A stretch of DNA of 64,000 nucleotides from Undaria pinnatifida (lineage: Eukaryota; Sar; Phaeophyceae; Laminariales; Alariaceae): the NCBI GenBank assembly GCA_012845835.1, contig JABAKD010000014.1, positions 1,480,501-1,544,500 of the forward strand, read 5' to 3'. Both the position numbers and the translations under genes were made by a program. The notes beneath the pieces were generated by a model, which saw only the letters and a list, made by a program, of their open reading frames with translations, made no database searches and was not told the DNA's origin. Below are positions 10,198 to 22,439 of this stretch, piece by piece; position 1 is the first letter of the stretch; each line of letters opens with the position of its first letter.

Positions 10198-12835
10198 TGG
10201 TACCAGGGGCCAAGGATGTCTGCACAGGAAAGAGACTCCTCGGATGAGATTCAGCAGCTCAGGAATGAGCTTCAGTTGGTGATAGAGGAGAGACAAGCAT
10301 CGATGATGCACGATATGAGGGAGATGATGGCCGAGCTCATGAGGAACAACGGTCGCTCGGAGTCCAGCAGCGCTGAGGGCAGCGCTGCTGTGAGGGCCAG
10401 CCCGTGAGGGGCTGAACCCACTGCCGTGAGGGGGAACGGCGCTGAGGACGGCGCTGCTGAAAGGGGTAGCCACCAAGGGGCTGAACCCAATGCTGCGACA
10501 CGAAAACTTTCTGCTGCTGGTGCTCCTACTGCTGGAGGCGGAGCGCGAGGATATACAACAGCAGCAAGAGAGACTTTTCGTGAGGATGCCTCGCGTAGTG
10601 TTGGAGTAACGGGACGCAAGGGAGCCGCTGTTCCTGTCGAGGTTGGCCCAGCAAGGGGTCAGCCAGACCAGCCAAGGGGGGCTGGAGAATGGGGGTCATA
10701 CCCCGGCGGTGAGTTGGGAGTAGGATATGATATGCCTCTACCTAGACTTGCTCTCAAACACACTGCTGTCCCACAACTTAGTGGGAAAAAGCCCGAATTC
10801 ACTGCCTGGACCAGAGACGCCAGGTACTACGCGAAAGGAGTAGGTTTTCTGTCTGCGTTTGTGTCGGATCCACCACAGTACGTTCCCGTAGGGGAATTGG
10901 ATACCAAAAACTCGGTACTTGTTGGAAGGGGGTACAACCGCGAACGTGTACACCTACATGTACTCGCGTGGAATTTCCTATCAACGGTCTTAAAGAGCAA
11001 GAGCGACAAGAGTATCTTGCACAGGTGCACCTCGCCGAGAGAAGCGTGGGACGCGCTCCTCGCGTGGTACGGCCCTCAAACGACGGGGACCAAATCCGAC
11101 ATCTCCCGCCGCCTCAATAGCTTCAAGATAGCGCCAAGGAGTAACCCTCTAGAGGAGATGGGCAGGATCGAATATCTTGCCGCAGAAATGCGCACAGCAG
11201 GAATGACCCTCGACGACCACATGCTGTACACAATTTTCATCGACGCTCTGCCTGCCGAATACGAGGTGGAGGCAAGGAACCTTGCATCTCGTGACAGTAC
11301 CGGCCGCGATGACATCATCAAGGCTGTACGAGAACGGCATCACCGACTTTCTGGAAGCAGGAAGAAGGGGTCCAGTGCTAGCCATGCCGGTCATGCTATG
11401 TTTGCCGGCGGCGGCGATGGCAGTCACAGAAAAGGGGCCGGCGGCGGTGCCCACGGGAAAGGTGGAGACCGCGGAAAAGGAAAAGGTGGACGTCCGGGAC
11501 GGTAAGGACGCGGCGGTAGAGGCACCAACGAGGACGGTGGTGGCTCGGCCGCGGCTGCCGGCGGTGATGAAAGCAGCGCCAAAGCCGCCGATGGTTGTAC
11601 CTCCGAGGTAAGATGCCACAGGTGTGGCAAGAAGGGCCATTGGAGGATCGTCTGCCCGGAGAAGCTGTGCAGCAGATGCCACGGACGAGGGCTCGCTGCT
11701 GATGTCTGCCCCACATCAAAAGAGGAAGCTGTGCTGGCATCGTCGGACGACGATGATTATGGTACGGTCGAGGCTTCAGCGTCCAAGGCCAGAGAGACAG
11801 CCGTTACGGCTACCGCTGCGCGGCTGGACACTCCCACGAGGCACTGCTCCGCAAGACCGCGGAGCAGCAAGGGGTTGTCCTCGAGGGAAAGCTGCTGGAG
11901 TGCAAAAGGGTGCTCCATGGCGAAGGGTCTCCGTCGAGGTATCAAGTAGTCCACATACACTCGAACAGATAAGAAACTCGGGAGTGTTTTTGTGGATTTC
12001 AGTGGGCCTAAGGTGGTAAAGTCTCACGGGGGAAAGCGTTATACTCTCATCGTGCGCGACGGTTTTTTACGGTATACGTGGGTGTACTTTGTGCGCCACA
12101 AATCGGATGCCCCGGAAACGTTTAAGCAGTTCCTCTCGGACACTCGTGCAGATGGTGTCCCGTCACAGGTGGTGACCGTCCGATCCGATGGGGGCGGTGA
12201 ATTTTGCGGGGTGAAGTTTGGCGACCTATGTAGATCGCGATGCATTAAGCAAGAATTCACCACGGCTGACAGTCCCCCATTCAATGGGGTAGCCGAGCGC
12301 GCGCTAAGTTTGATTGAGACGGCCGCAATGGCGGGTCGAATCCAAGCTCGTGAGCTTTTTCCCGGAGCTCGATTACCGGCAACTGAATCGTTGTGGGCTG
12401 AAGCATCGCACTGGGCGTGCGATGCTTTGAACCGCACGACAACGTCCGCTAACCCCGCAAACAAGTCGCCGTACGATATGTGGTACGGTAAACCCCCACC
12501 GTAGTGCTTCTACCTTTCCTCAAGTCTGGCTACTGCAAGATGAAGAGGGAAAACAAGTCTCACCCGAAAGCACAGGAGTGTTTTTACCTGGGTCCTGCGC
12601 CTAACCACCCCCGAGACGCCATACGAGTGCTGACCAAACACCGTACTCTGCGTATCACGCGCCATGTCACCTGGCAACGCGTATCGCCTTCACCACCTGT
12701 ACCTGCCCAGATGCATGCCTCCCCGTCCCAGGAAGAGGGGGGGTCCGAGGCCGACGACGAGAGCACGTCAGACGGAGGTGGGGGGGGGCGGGGGGGGTAA
12801 TGGACGAGCAGGACGAAGGTCTGGCTCGCCTGACC
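10198..12835 (+). mobile_element. Ty1/copia fossil, 3'-truncated
   Basis: A plus-strand Ty1/copia internal region. A TGGTACCAGGGGCC stretch at 10198-10211 resembles the usual initiator-tRNA primer site. A gag region covers about 10.2-11.5 kb, a CCHC knuckle lies near 11.6 kb and an integrase core covers about 11.99-12.8 kb. Reverse transcriptase and RNase H are absent, and the element stops where a 0.65-kb repeat begins. It is clearly broken, with several interruptions besides the missing 3' half. It is a distinct copy from the minus-strand element next to it, judged by protein differences in gag and integrase. Confidence 0.8.
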
Positions 12836-12837
12836 GA

Positions 12838-13480
12838 ATATAGATGGACCGCAACTTGGTTTGAAATCAGGAACGGCCATACCACGTCGATCGCACCACA
12901 TCCCGTCCACTCTGTGTAGTTAACCGGCGTCGGGCCTGGCTAGTACTACAGCGGGGGACCACGTTGGAAGCCCTGGTGCTGGTCCTTTTTACGTTTGCCC
13001 ACCTACGCCAACTGCTCTACGTATCTATAATATCTACAACAGTAGTACCCTGGCCATTTAAGATACGCCTCGCAAGCATCTATCGACGACTGACGAGATG
13101 TCCTCGCGAGGACACGCGAGAAGTCTCAGCTTCTGCCCCGCACTAAATACCTTACGTAAGAACGCCAACGCTCGCTATTACACACCACCATAAGACCACC
13201 TACAACACCTGCCTACACTAACCAACCACTCCATGTACCAGGTACACACAGCATACTGCATACAACAGGATACACATTGGGAGACAACGACCAAAAAAAC
13301 AGTTACGTTTTTTGTTTTTATTGGAAAAATAACTGACCAAAAAGATCCGCCAACATACCAAAGGGCCCTAGTAGGCTGCTCCTCACTACAGTAATATCAG
13401 CTCTTGCGTATGCGCGAGCTGCCCCTCAACTATGTAGAGAGATCGTTTTGCCACACCAACACGGGATAACCAGAATCTCT
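12838..13480 (+). repeat. 0.65-kb dispersed repeat, copy A
   Basis: Begins near ATAGATGGACCGCAACTTGG and matches 19590-20255 in the same orientation, closely but with many small differences. It ends in a (CCCT)n tract. No coding potential. It could be the LTR or end fragment of another element; its boundaries are known only from the two copies. Confidence 0.7.
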
Positions 13481-13546
13481 CTCCCTCCCTCCCTCCCTCC
13501 CTCCCTCCCTCCCTCCCTCCCTCCCTCCCTCCCTCCCTCCCTCCCT
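13479..13546 (+). repeat. (CCCT)n microsatellite
   Basis: About 16 uninterrupted CCCT units, directly left of the minus-strand copia LTR. Shorter CCCT tracts recur at 19488-19520 and 20251-20288. Confidence 0.95.
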
Positions 13547-13553
13547 TATTCAA

Positions 13554-13975
13554 TGATAGTGATGTTCAGGAGACGGAGTAGCAACAATAGCCTCGAGCTG
13601 TGTGCTCAGACAAAGTACTGCCCTCTGCAGTATGCCCGAGATAAAAGAAGATGGTGTTTATGTCTTGAATATTACTGCAGTACACACGCGAAAACGGAGA
13701 GAAGACGGGAAGATGTGGGTGTAGAGATGAGTATGATGGAGGGGGGCACAAGTGGCTCCCCACCACGCTTGCCCACGAGCCATAAGCCCCCGTACCTCCC
13801 CAAGCGACAAATACACTGCCCATCAACTGGCCACAATGTAACAATTCTCACCATGGCGGATACCCCGCAATGTACGGTTCGCTATAGCCAATAGACTTTC
13901 CACATATTATTCCTGGGCTATCGTACATCTCGTGATACTCCGGGTACCACACTATATTGGTTGATGTAAGCTACA
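13554..13975 (-). repeat. 3' LTR of the minus-strand copia fossil
   Basis: Runs TGATAGTGATG to GTAAGCTACA in plus sense and is equal in length to its partner at 19060-19481. The sequence left of it is the (CCCT)n tract. I see no clear target duplication with the right flank. Confidence 0.85.
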
Positions 13976-16900
13976 TTTAACACCCTCCCTACGTGTATCA
14001 ACTAACAAAACTAGGCGTTGACACGGTGCGTATCGGGAAAACGTAGATCGAACCGCCTACCATTAAAGCCTACCTCCAATAACGGAATCCACTAGAAAGA
14101 CCAGGAAAATATTGAATCCTAGCTTCTGCCCAAAAGGAAATCGCGGTGTCTTCCGAAACTCTCCCTACCGACAGCTTTCGTCAGGGTATCCGCATGCTGA
14201 TCTTCCGTTCGAAGATACTGCACTCAGCTGTCACCCCTGGCAGCCAGCTCCCTGAGAAAATGGTACCGTACGTCAAAATATGCTTACTGTTGGACGAGCT
14301 CAAGGGTTTTTTAGCTAAGTCTATCGCCCCCTGGTTGTCTTCGCACACGCTAATGCTCGTCGGCTCCAGACTGGGCATCAGAAATGCCAGTATACCCGTT
14401 ACATGTAGGGCCTCCTTGACCCCATTTGCCATTGCTACGTACTCTGCCTCAGTGGTAGATAGGGTAACATATTTCCGTGTCCTAGAGAACCAAGACACTA
14501 GCGTACCCCCGCAGCAAACAGCTACACCAGAAACGGAACGCCTGTCCTCCGCCTTGTGGGCGTAGTGCGCGTCTACGTACGTCTGAAAATCAAACTCCAC
14601 CTGCACCGACTCCAAGTCACTATCCCGCCTGAAAGTTGAGCATAAATCCGACGTGGCATTCAGGTATCGAGTATCTTCTGTGCCGCCTTGTAATGAATTG
14701 GCTTGGGATCATGAGAAAAACCGGGCGACTGCCCGAACTGCATTCGCGATATCGGGCCTCGTCTGGTTCGCGATCCACATCAGGCTTCCCACGATCTCGC
14801 GGAACCTGACATCCACCACGGTCTCCTCCTCGCTCACGTGCCTGAGGTCCAAGGAAGGGGTTGCGGGGATGGGGCTGGATTTCAAAACACCAAAGCGATT
14901 CAGTGCGCTCTGAATGAACTGAGTCTGAGAAATCTTCAAAGTACCTTCCTCCCGATCCCTCTTGTACTCACTGCCCATGTACCACTTTACCTCCCCGAGA
15001 TGTTTGGTGGGAAATATCTGATTGACGGGACTAACTACCACCTCAGTCGCCTTCTCAGTAGCTGCAATCTTGATGTCGTACACATTGAAGACCATCATCG
15101 CCACAACGTCACCAGCAACCACCATACGAAATACACAGGGATCTACCAAGCATTGCTCGAAACCACACTCCACCAGAGTTGACGACAACAGCTGATACCA
15201 CGCTCGACCACTCTGCTTCAGGCCATAAAGGACCTGGTTGAGGAGAACTACCTTGCCAGATACTGATCCACAACCGGGGGGAAGACGAAAGTAGATATCG
15301 GTGTCCAACTCCGACTGAATGAATGCCTGGTCTACATCTAAGTGCCTCAGGTCCCAGTCTAGCTTACATGCCATGGCCGCTACCAACCTGTTAGAACTCG
15401 CGGAAGCCGTAGGGGCAAACGTCTCGAAGTAGTCTACCCCCTCTACCTGGCGGTACCCCATAGCTACCTTACGGGCCTTTGCCCTATCAACCATACCATT
15501 CGAATCACCCTTCCACTTGTATAGCCACTTGGCATCTACGATATTGCATCCCCCAGGAATTTCAGTCACTTCCGCAAAGGTTCCGGCTGCCACGAGCCCA
15601 TCGAACTCCTTCGGCATTGCCTCCATCCACACGTCGGAGTACTCCGATGAGCACGCCGCAGGGTACGAAACACGCTCCGGCCCCGCTTCCTGGACGAGAC
15701 ATTTAGGCAACTCGCCCGGCTTACGGGTGACCTCCTGTACCGCAAGTAGCCCATGGATTGGTTTGCCCCCTTCATTGGGCCCGAACACATTCACCTCGCT
15801 TGCTGCATCTTGATTGAGCGCTCACATCTGCGCTCTAGTCCGTCCCAGCTGCTGTCCATTTCCAGGTCCAACCAGGTGCGATTGAAGTTGGCGCGACGCA
15901 GTCCGCGCCATCGTAGTAACCGGACCATCCTCGGCCGATGATGACGCCTTGCCCGGGTTTTCCCCATCGACAGACGATTCACTGCGTACCGACGACAAAT
16001 AATCACCTGACGGGACAGTTGTAGCGTCGGGGGCCGGCATATTAACACCGTCAATAGAACTCCGCTCACCTTGACCACCATTGCCTACACTCCCCGCCGG
16101 AGACGCCACTCGAGGGTGATGGGGGTTTCCTCTCCCCAGCATCGGCAATCGAGTCGCTGGGCCAGAATCGAAATCATTTAGCCCTCTCGGCTTTGCCGTT
16201 TCCCCCAGCTCCGATGCCCCTCCCTGTTCTGACGTCCCTCCCAGCTCCGGCGCCCCTGCCAGCTCCGGTGATGCCAGTTGCTGCAGTTGCACAGGCGGCA
16301 CCTCCATGACCGGTGGTGCCTCCCAGGTGACGTCCCTTGTTTCCACCACCTTGTTCGCCCGCGTCAGCATCCGCAATGAGTCCCAAAGGTGGTCGATGCT
16401 CGGCCCGACGTAGAAGCTACTCTCGCACATGGGGAACGACTTCGACGGACGGTTCCAGTGGCAATATCCCGGGCAAAGAAACGGGTGCAGTGATGCGGGT
16501 GCTGCCTTGCCATGCCACATCTCGTGCGGCGACTTGCTGCCCGGGTTGGACGTGTTCGCGGTGCGGTTCAAGGCTTCGCACGCCCAGTGTACTGCCTCGG
16601 CCCAGAGGGTCTCCGACGGTGGCAATTTGACGTGAGGGAAGAGGATGGGGGCTTGAATTTGCGCGGCAAGTGTCGCGTTCTGGAGGATACCCAGAGCTCT
16701 CTCGGCAACGCCGTTTAGCTCCGGACTCTTTTCGTTGATGAATTCTTGTTTTACGCAATACTGCCTGCACACGTCCCCGAACTCCCCCCCAAAAAACTCT
16801 CCTCCGTTGTCAGACCTTACTCTCTCTACTTCCGACGGCACACCATCCCCACGCACGTCAGTCAAAAACTTCCTGAAGGCGTCAGCAGCATCGGACTTGC

Positions 16901-19059
16901 GCTCGAGAAAGTATATCCATGCGTACCGGGTACAGCTGTCCTTCACTATCATGACGTATTTCTTACCAAGCGACGAAGAAATACTCTTAGGGCCACTGAG
17001 ATCCACGAAAAAAAAATCTAGCTTTTTTGTGGCGCGTGATTTCGTACTGTTAGCGATCGTCTCCCGATACCCCTTGGCCATGGAACACCCAGTGCACGGT
17101 CTTAACCTACCGAGTAGCTCTACTCCTACGGATTTTGCAGTTTCTCTCAACAAAATCTCGTTAGCATGGCCATGTACGCAGTGGAAGACGTTGATGTCTA
17201 CAGTAGTATCATACAAGTTAGCGCTGCCGGGAGCTATCACAGGGCTCGCAAGGGGAATAGCATGGGCAGGTTGCATGGGGTTCTCGTGCAAGAAGGTCAA
17301 ACTACTGAGCCATTCAGTCTCACACGAGTTAGCACTCCCGGGGGGTTTCAATAGGGAACTCCAAGAAAATGGGGTGAGCAGGTTACACGACGTTCTCCAT
17401 GGGTTCGGGAACCAACCGGGGAAAGGGGATTTAGCCGTCATCGGGATCAATCCTTCTACCATAATTACAGTATCCAGATCCATCACTCCAAAACGAAGAC
17501 GCGCATCCGCTAGGGTCACACTCATATCCTTATCGTCAGTTGCGAAACCTACTCCTCGCGTGTGCGCAGCCAATAAAGAAAAAAGGTTGAAAGCCAAGCT
17601 AGGTACGTATGCCACTTTGTCTAGCCTTACAGTGACACCTTCTGCCTTGTTCGGGAAAACTACCGTCAGTGACCCGTAACCCTCAACGTCTACCAGGGTG
17701 TCATTGCCGATCTTAACCTTGTCCTCGGAAGGCTGCACGTCACGGGGTAAGTCAGCTGATCTAGTCATGTGAAAGGTCGCACCACTATCAGCTATCCATT
17801 TCTCTGTGCCGTCCGTACCCTGCTCGCGCTCTCCGACCGCATCTCTCTTACCAGGCATACCATTCGCCAAACACCCTATAATCTCACCAGAGCCGTTTTG
17901 CGACTTCTTCGCGGCAGGGATGACGTGCGCGGTGCAGTTGAACCACCGATGGCCTGGCTCCAAGCATCGGTGACACTTGTTCCGCATGTCGTCGTACTTC
18001 CCGTCCTTCGTACTGCTGCTGTTGTCGTTCTTGGTTGCAACAACATAATCGAAAACGCCCTCACCAGCTCGGTCACCCTTCCACTACTTTCCTGCTTACG
18101 ATTTCGGCGGCCAGGCTTGTTCGCAATTAGGGCTTGTCCTACATTTCGAACATTGGTGCTCGCACCTCTTGACATGATTTTGTGTCTTTGCTTGACTATA
18201 GCCTCTATCCCGGCCCGGGTGGTGTTATCTCTGTACAATATGGTACGCTGCTCGAATTCGTATTCGACAGTGAGACCTTCTACGATTTTGAGGTTCACAT
18301 CCTCTGTAGGTAAGTGTACTCCCAGGGATCCCACAACGCCGACAATCTTATCTACACGCGCGAAAAATCTCATCGGTTCTTCCTTCTTCTCCATGACGAG
18401 ATCGTTGAACTGTCGTTTTCACTTAGACTTCTCAGCCAGTGTTTTCGGCAAGAACTAGTCATTAAGCATACGCCAAGCTACACTAGGACAATTAGTGTCG
18501 AACTCCCTGCTCAACAACTCGCGGTCGGTAATACTCTCCGCTGTGCAAGTTCAAGCTAATCGGAACCTCTTCACGCCAATTTCAGTAAATCCTTGGTCTA
18601 GCAAAAAACGGGATGTCACAGATGGATCACCTACCATCGTATCATTCACAGTCGTAAAGGCTTGCAGGCAACCGCTAGTGATTGCATAGCCTTCAAAACG
18701 TCGCTTCCACCGAGGGTATTCCACACCACTACCGTTGAACTTGGGAACAGCCGATTTGATGCTACTGGTCTCCCTAGGTCCATTGGATAGACTGCTACCC
18801 CCTGAAATATCTACATCATCACCAATAGTTTGCAGCAGACTATCGGTGGCGACTCCAAATCTACGACTAGAAGCAAACCCTGCCTGCTCACTGATCCCAG
18901 CACCTTCAACACCTGATGAGTTCGCCTCGATCGCCGACATACTTTCCTCGCAGAGCCTTGTCTGCGAAGCGAGCTGCTCCTTCAAATCTTCTATGGTCTC
19001 GTGGTCCCCCATCTCAGATCAACCACCGTCAATTTCGAACCATACGTTAACGTATTCGA

Positions 19060-19481
19060 TGACAATGATGTTCAGAAGACGGGGTGGCAACAACAGCCCC
19101 GATCTGTGTGCTTGGACAAAGTACTGCCCTCTGCAGTATTCCCGAAATAAAAGAAGATGGTGTTTGTGTCTTGAATATTACAACAGTACCCAAGCGAAAA
19201 CGGAGAGAAGACGGAGAGAGGTGGGTGTAGAGACGAGTGGGATTAAGGGGGGAACAAACTGCTCCCCACCACGCTCGCCCACGAGCCATAACCCTCCGTA
19301 CCTCCCCAAACCACAAATACGCTGTCCATCAACTGGCCACAATGAAACAGTTCTCGCTATATCGGATACCTCGCAATGTACCGTTTGCTATAGCCAATAG
19401 ACTTTCCACATATTATTCCTGGGCTACCGTACATCTCGTAAGACCCCGGGTACCAACCTATATTGGTTGTCATAAGATACA
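19060..19481 (-). repeat. 5' LTR of the minus-strand copia fossil
   Basis: Runs TGACAATGATG to ATAAGATACA in plus sense. The gag start codon lies about 50 bp inside it on the minus strand. Its right flank leads within a few bases into another CCCT tract. Confidence 0.85.
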
Positions 19482-19589
19482 TTTACCGTCCCTCCCTCCC
19501 TCCTTCCCTCCCTCCCTCTCGCCGTGAGAACCTCCCACCTCCTTGCAGTAGTTGCCTTGTTAAACCGGATTTTGTTGCCTCTGCCAGGA

Positions 19590-20255
19590 TAAAGATGGAC
19601 CACAACTTGGTTTGAAATCCGGAACGGCCATACCACGTCGATCGCACTACATCCCGTCCGCTCTGAGAATTCAAGCGGCGTCGGGCCAGGCTAGTACTAC
19701 GGTGGGGGACCACGTGGGAAGCCCTGGTGCTGTTCCTTTTTACTTTTGCCCACCTACGACCAACTGATCTATGTATCTTTTATATTATCTACTACAGCAG
19801 TAGTACCCCGACCACAACATACCTACGCCTCGCAAACATCTATCTCATCGAGAGGGCACGCCAGAGTCTCAGCTTCTTCTGCCCCGCACTACTAGCTTAC
19901 TTAAGAACGCCAACGATCGCTACTACACACCACCAGGGGACCACCTTCAATAATACCTGCCTACACCAAGCGACCACTCCATGTACCAGGCACACACAAC
20001 ATACTGCATACAGCAGAATACCCATTGGGAGACAACGACCTTGAACAAAACGGTAACGTTTTTCGTTTTTGTTTTCTAAAATAATAACTGACCAAAAAGA
20101 TCAAAAACAAAAATCCGAAAATATACCAAGGGGCACTTGTAGGCTGCTCTTTACTACGGTAGTATCAGGTCTTCTTGCGTGTGCGCGAGCTGCCCCTCAA
20201 CTATATAGATATATCGTTTTGCCGCACCAATACGGGATAACCAGAATCGCTTTCC
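19590..20255 (+). repeat. 0.65-kb dispersed repeat, copy A'
   Basis: Second copy of the 12838-13480 repeat. It is bracketed by two CCCT tracts (19488-19520 and 20251-20288), each followed by the same CTC(G/A)CCGTGAGAACCTC stretch (19516 and 20284). The bracketing suggests that repeat plus CCCT tract was duplicated as a unit before the copia insertion separated the copies. Confidence 0.65.
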
Positions 20256-20505
20256 CTCCCTCTCTCCCTCCCTCCCTCCCTCCCTCTCACCGTGAGAACC
20301 TCACAATAATAAAGAACCTCATAACAAAGGTCGTACTGAAAAATGAGAAAAACCCATTGCGTTTGCAGGTCATGACCCGACCCGTGGGTCTGTTCACAGG
20401 GTGATTTCAAAATGTGTCCGATCGGGTCGGATCGAGTTCCCTATGTTTTATAATCGCACGGATCGAGTCGGGTCAATTCAACGTTTATCACACATCGGAT
20501 AACTT

Positions 20506-20945
20506 AACTCAGGTTGACTCATGTCACGTCATTTTGTTGTAACTTAGCGGTGAGTTCACGAACTTAACTCAGTTGTGCGCACTCAGGGCTTGTGTGTGAA
20601 TTAAGGTTGAAACTCAGTTATGCACACTTCTGGAGGGTGGGTTAAAGGCGATAACTCAGTCATTATGATAGCTCAGTTATAGTGCACACTTCGCGGGGGT
20701 GGGTTGAAGACCATAACTGAGTTGTGCACACTTCTGGTGGATGAGTTAAAATGCGATAACTCACTTGTGCACACTCCGCGGGGGGGGTTTAAAGACCATA
20801 GCTCAGTTCTTTACACCCAGGGATGAGTTAAAGACGACAACTTAGTTAAGCACACTCAGGAGTGGTGAGTTAAAGACAATAGCACGGTTATGCGCACTCA
20901 GGGGTATGAATTAAAGAACAACACCCAGTTAACTCACGAGTTGTC
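20506..20945 (+). repeat. 43-bp TAACTCAGTT minisatellite, block 1
   Basis: About nine diverged units of roughly 43 bp around the motif ATAACTCAGTTATGCACACT plus GGGTGAGTTAAAGAC. The block ends with AGTTAACTCACGAGTT. Motif halves GAGTTA and TAACTC are reverse complements, so each unit can fold. Confidence 0.85.
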
Positions 20946-21199
20946 ACATGTGTGGCCATGAATCACTGCGTTGTACTTCAATTGTAATTTTGGCTCGTCT
21001 TCTCGTCCAGAGCCATTGCTTTTGTTCTTGTTTTCATGGTGCACTTGTGGCAGTTTTTCCCCCGCACGTGTAACAGCAACACGTGTAACAGCAACAGACA
21101 CGAAAAAACACAAAGTAATGTTCCCACTTTCGCTGACGTGCGCTAGTTGTTTTACTGCGGTGATATCTATCTCACGTTATCTTGTACATGATGAGTTAT
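20946..21199. other. unique spacer between minisatellite blocks
   Basis: About 250 bp without the 43-bp motif. It contains a short tandem CACGTGTAACAGCAA (twice, near 21065-21092). No coding sequence recognised. Confidence 0.5.
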
Positions 21200-21560
21200 G
21201 AATGTGTTAAACCACACTGAGTTGCAGAGCGTAACTCAGGTGTGCACCCTCCACTGGGATGAGTTAAACACTATAACTCAGTTATAAACGCTTCCGGCGG
21301 ATGAGTTAAAGACGATAGACCAGTTGTGCGCACACTCCGCGAGGGTGAGTTAAAGACCATAACTCGGTTTTACACACTCAGGGATGGTGAGTTAAAGACG
21401 CTAACTCAGTTATGCACATTCCGCGGGGGTGAGTTAAAGACCGCCATAGCTCAATTATACGCACTTAGAGATGGTGAGTGAAAGACGATAACTCAGATAT
21501 GTGCACTCAGGGATGGTGACTTAAAGGACAGAATTGAGTTAACTCATGAGTTCACATATT
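21200..21560 (+). repeat. 43-bp TAACTCAGTT minisatellite, block 2
   Basis: About eight more units of the same motif. It ends in GAGTTAACTCATGAGTTCACAT, almost the same terminal sequence as block 1, which suggests the two blocks arose by duplication of one array with its edge. Confidence 0.85.
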
Positions 21561-22439
21561 TTCCGACCTATTATTGTCCCTTATAGCCTATTGCATACCA
21601 GGTACCTGGTAGGTATTATCCAGGGGTAAGAAGCAAATGAAAATCACACAAACTGATCGCTCATGACAATTGTTTTTTGCGAAACGATCACAGGTACCAC
21701 GTCGAAAAAAGGAATATCGAGTACTGCTACAATAGCAACAGTATCGAGCTATCAAACAAATGCTAACTCCAATTCGGGGTATATCTATCTCTTCCGGGCG
21801 ATCGATAGTGGGACATCGTTGCCCCCCGAAATACGTTTTTCCTGCTTCTCTTCATTAAGCTAGGTGTCGTACTCGTATGTCCAATGCATTATAACGTTGG
21901 CCAAAATCTTGCACTTGGTTGGTGATAGTAATTCATATCGATGGCTGTCGTCCGAAACATGATGGTGAAAGGTCTATTGATATGTACCACCCGATCAATA
22001 GAATGGTGAAAATATCTATCGATACCCACGCTCTAAAACGACGTGGTGGAAACCACGAACGCTGCGGTGGATGCGTTTTTTGCGATTGGGGGTCCGACTA
22101 GCATAGTGTGAGTTCCCATGCGCGGTGGTCGTGGAAAAAGCGCGCCGTTTCCGCCATCATATACTGCTCTGCGCAGGAACGCGAAACGCATGTCAACGAA
22201 AAACGCCGACGGCGCCCACCATCAGAATATCGGTTTGAGCGTGTTTGACGGACCGCATCAGTTTTTGATAAACGAATGCCTAGTTGGGGTTCGTCGGGAG
22301 CAAAGGAATGGGCTCGACCTAACGTGTGTCATTATTTACGTAAGAACACTTCACAGTGGCTATACGATGGGCTCCGATTTTGGAGGCGGCCGCGTCTGCA
22401 GAGGCCTGGAGAGCGCGGGTGAGGGTGGAAGATAACGGC
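21561..22439. other. no gene seen
   Basis: No gene recognised. The 21910-22035 stretch (TATCGAT-rich, GGTGAAAGGTCTATTGATAT) resembles 26405-26485 in direct orientation, a weak hint of paired ends around the intervening block. Confidence 0.3.

Larger units (their letters stand above)
13554..19481 (-). mobile_element. Ty1/copia fossil, full-span, minus strand
   Basis: A 5.9-kb element bounded by two direct 422-bp LTRs (13554-13975 and 19060-19481), each TG...CA in plus sense. Read on the minus strand the order is gag (about 19.0-17.9 kb), CCHC and protease (about 18.0-17.7 kb), integrase (about 17.2-16.3 kb), reverse transcriptase (about 15.8-14.7 kb) and RNase H (about 14.6-14.2 kb), the Ty1/copia order. 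A purine-rich stretch lies beside the 3' LTR (plus CACCCTCCC, 13981 on). It is broken, with a handful of interruptions between long open stretches. By my hand count the LTRs differ at about 54 of 422 sites (13%), so the insertion is old. Confidence 0.9.

Noticed and set aside
16735-17679. A 314-codon plus-strand frame
   Set aside because: It is antisense to the integrase and protease region of the minus-strand copia fossil and has no family features of its own.
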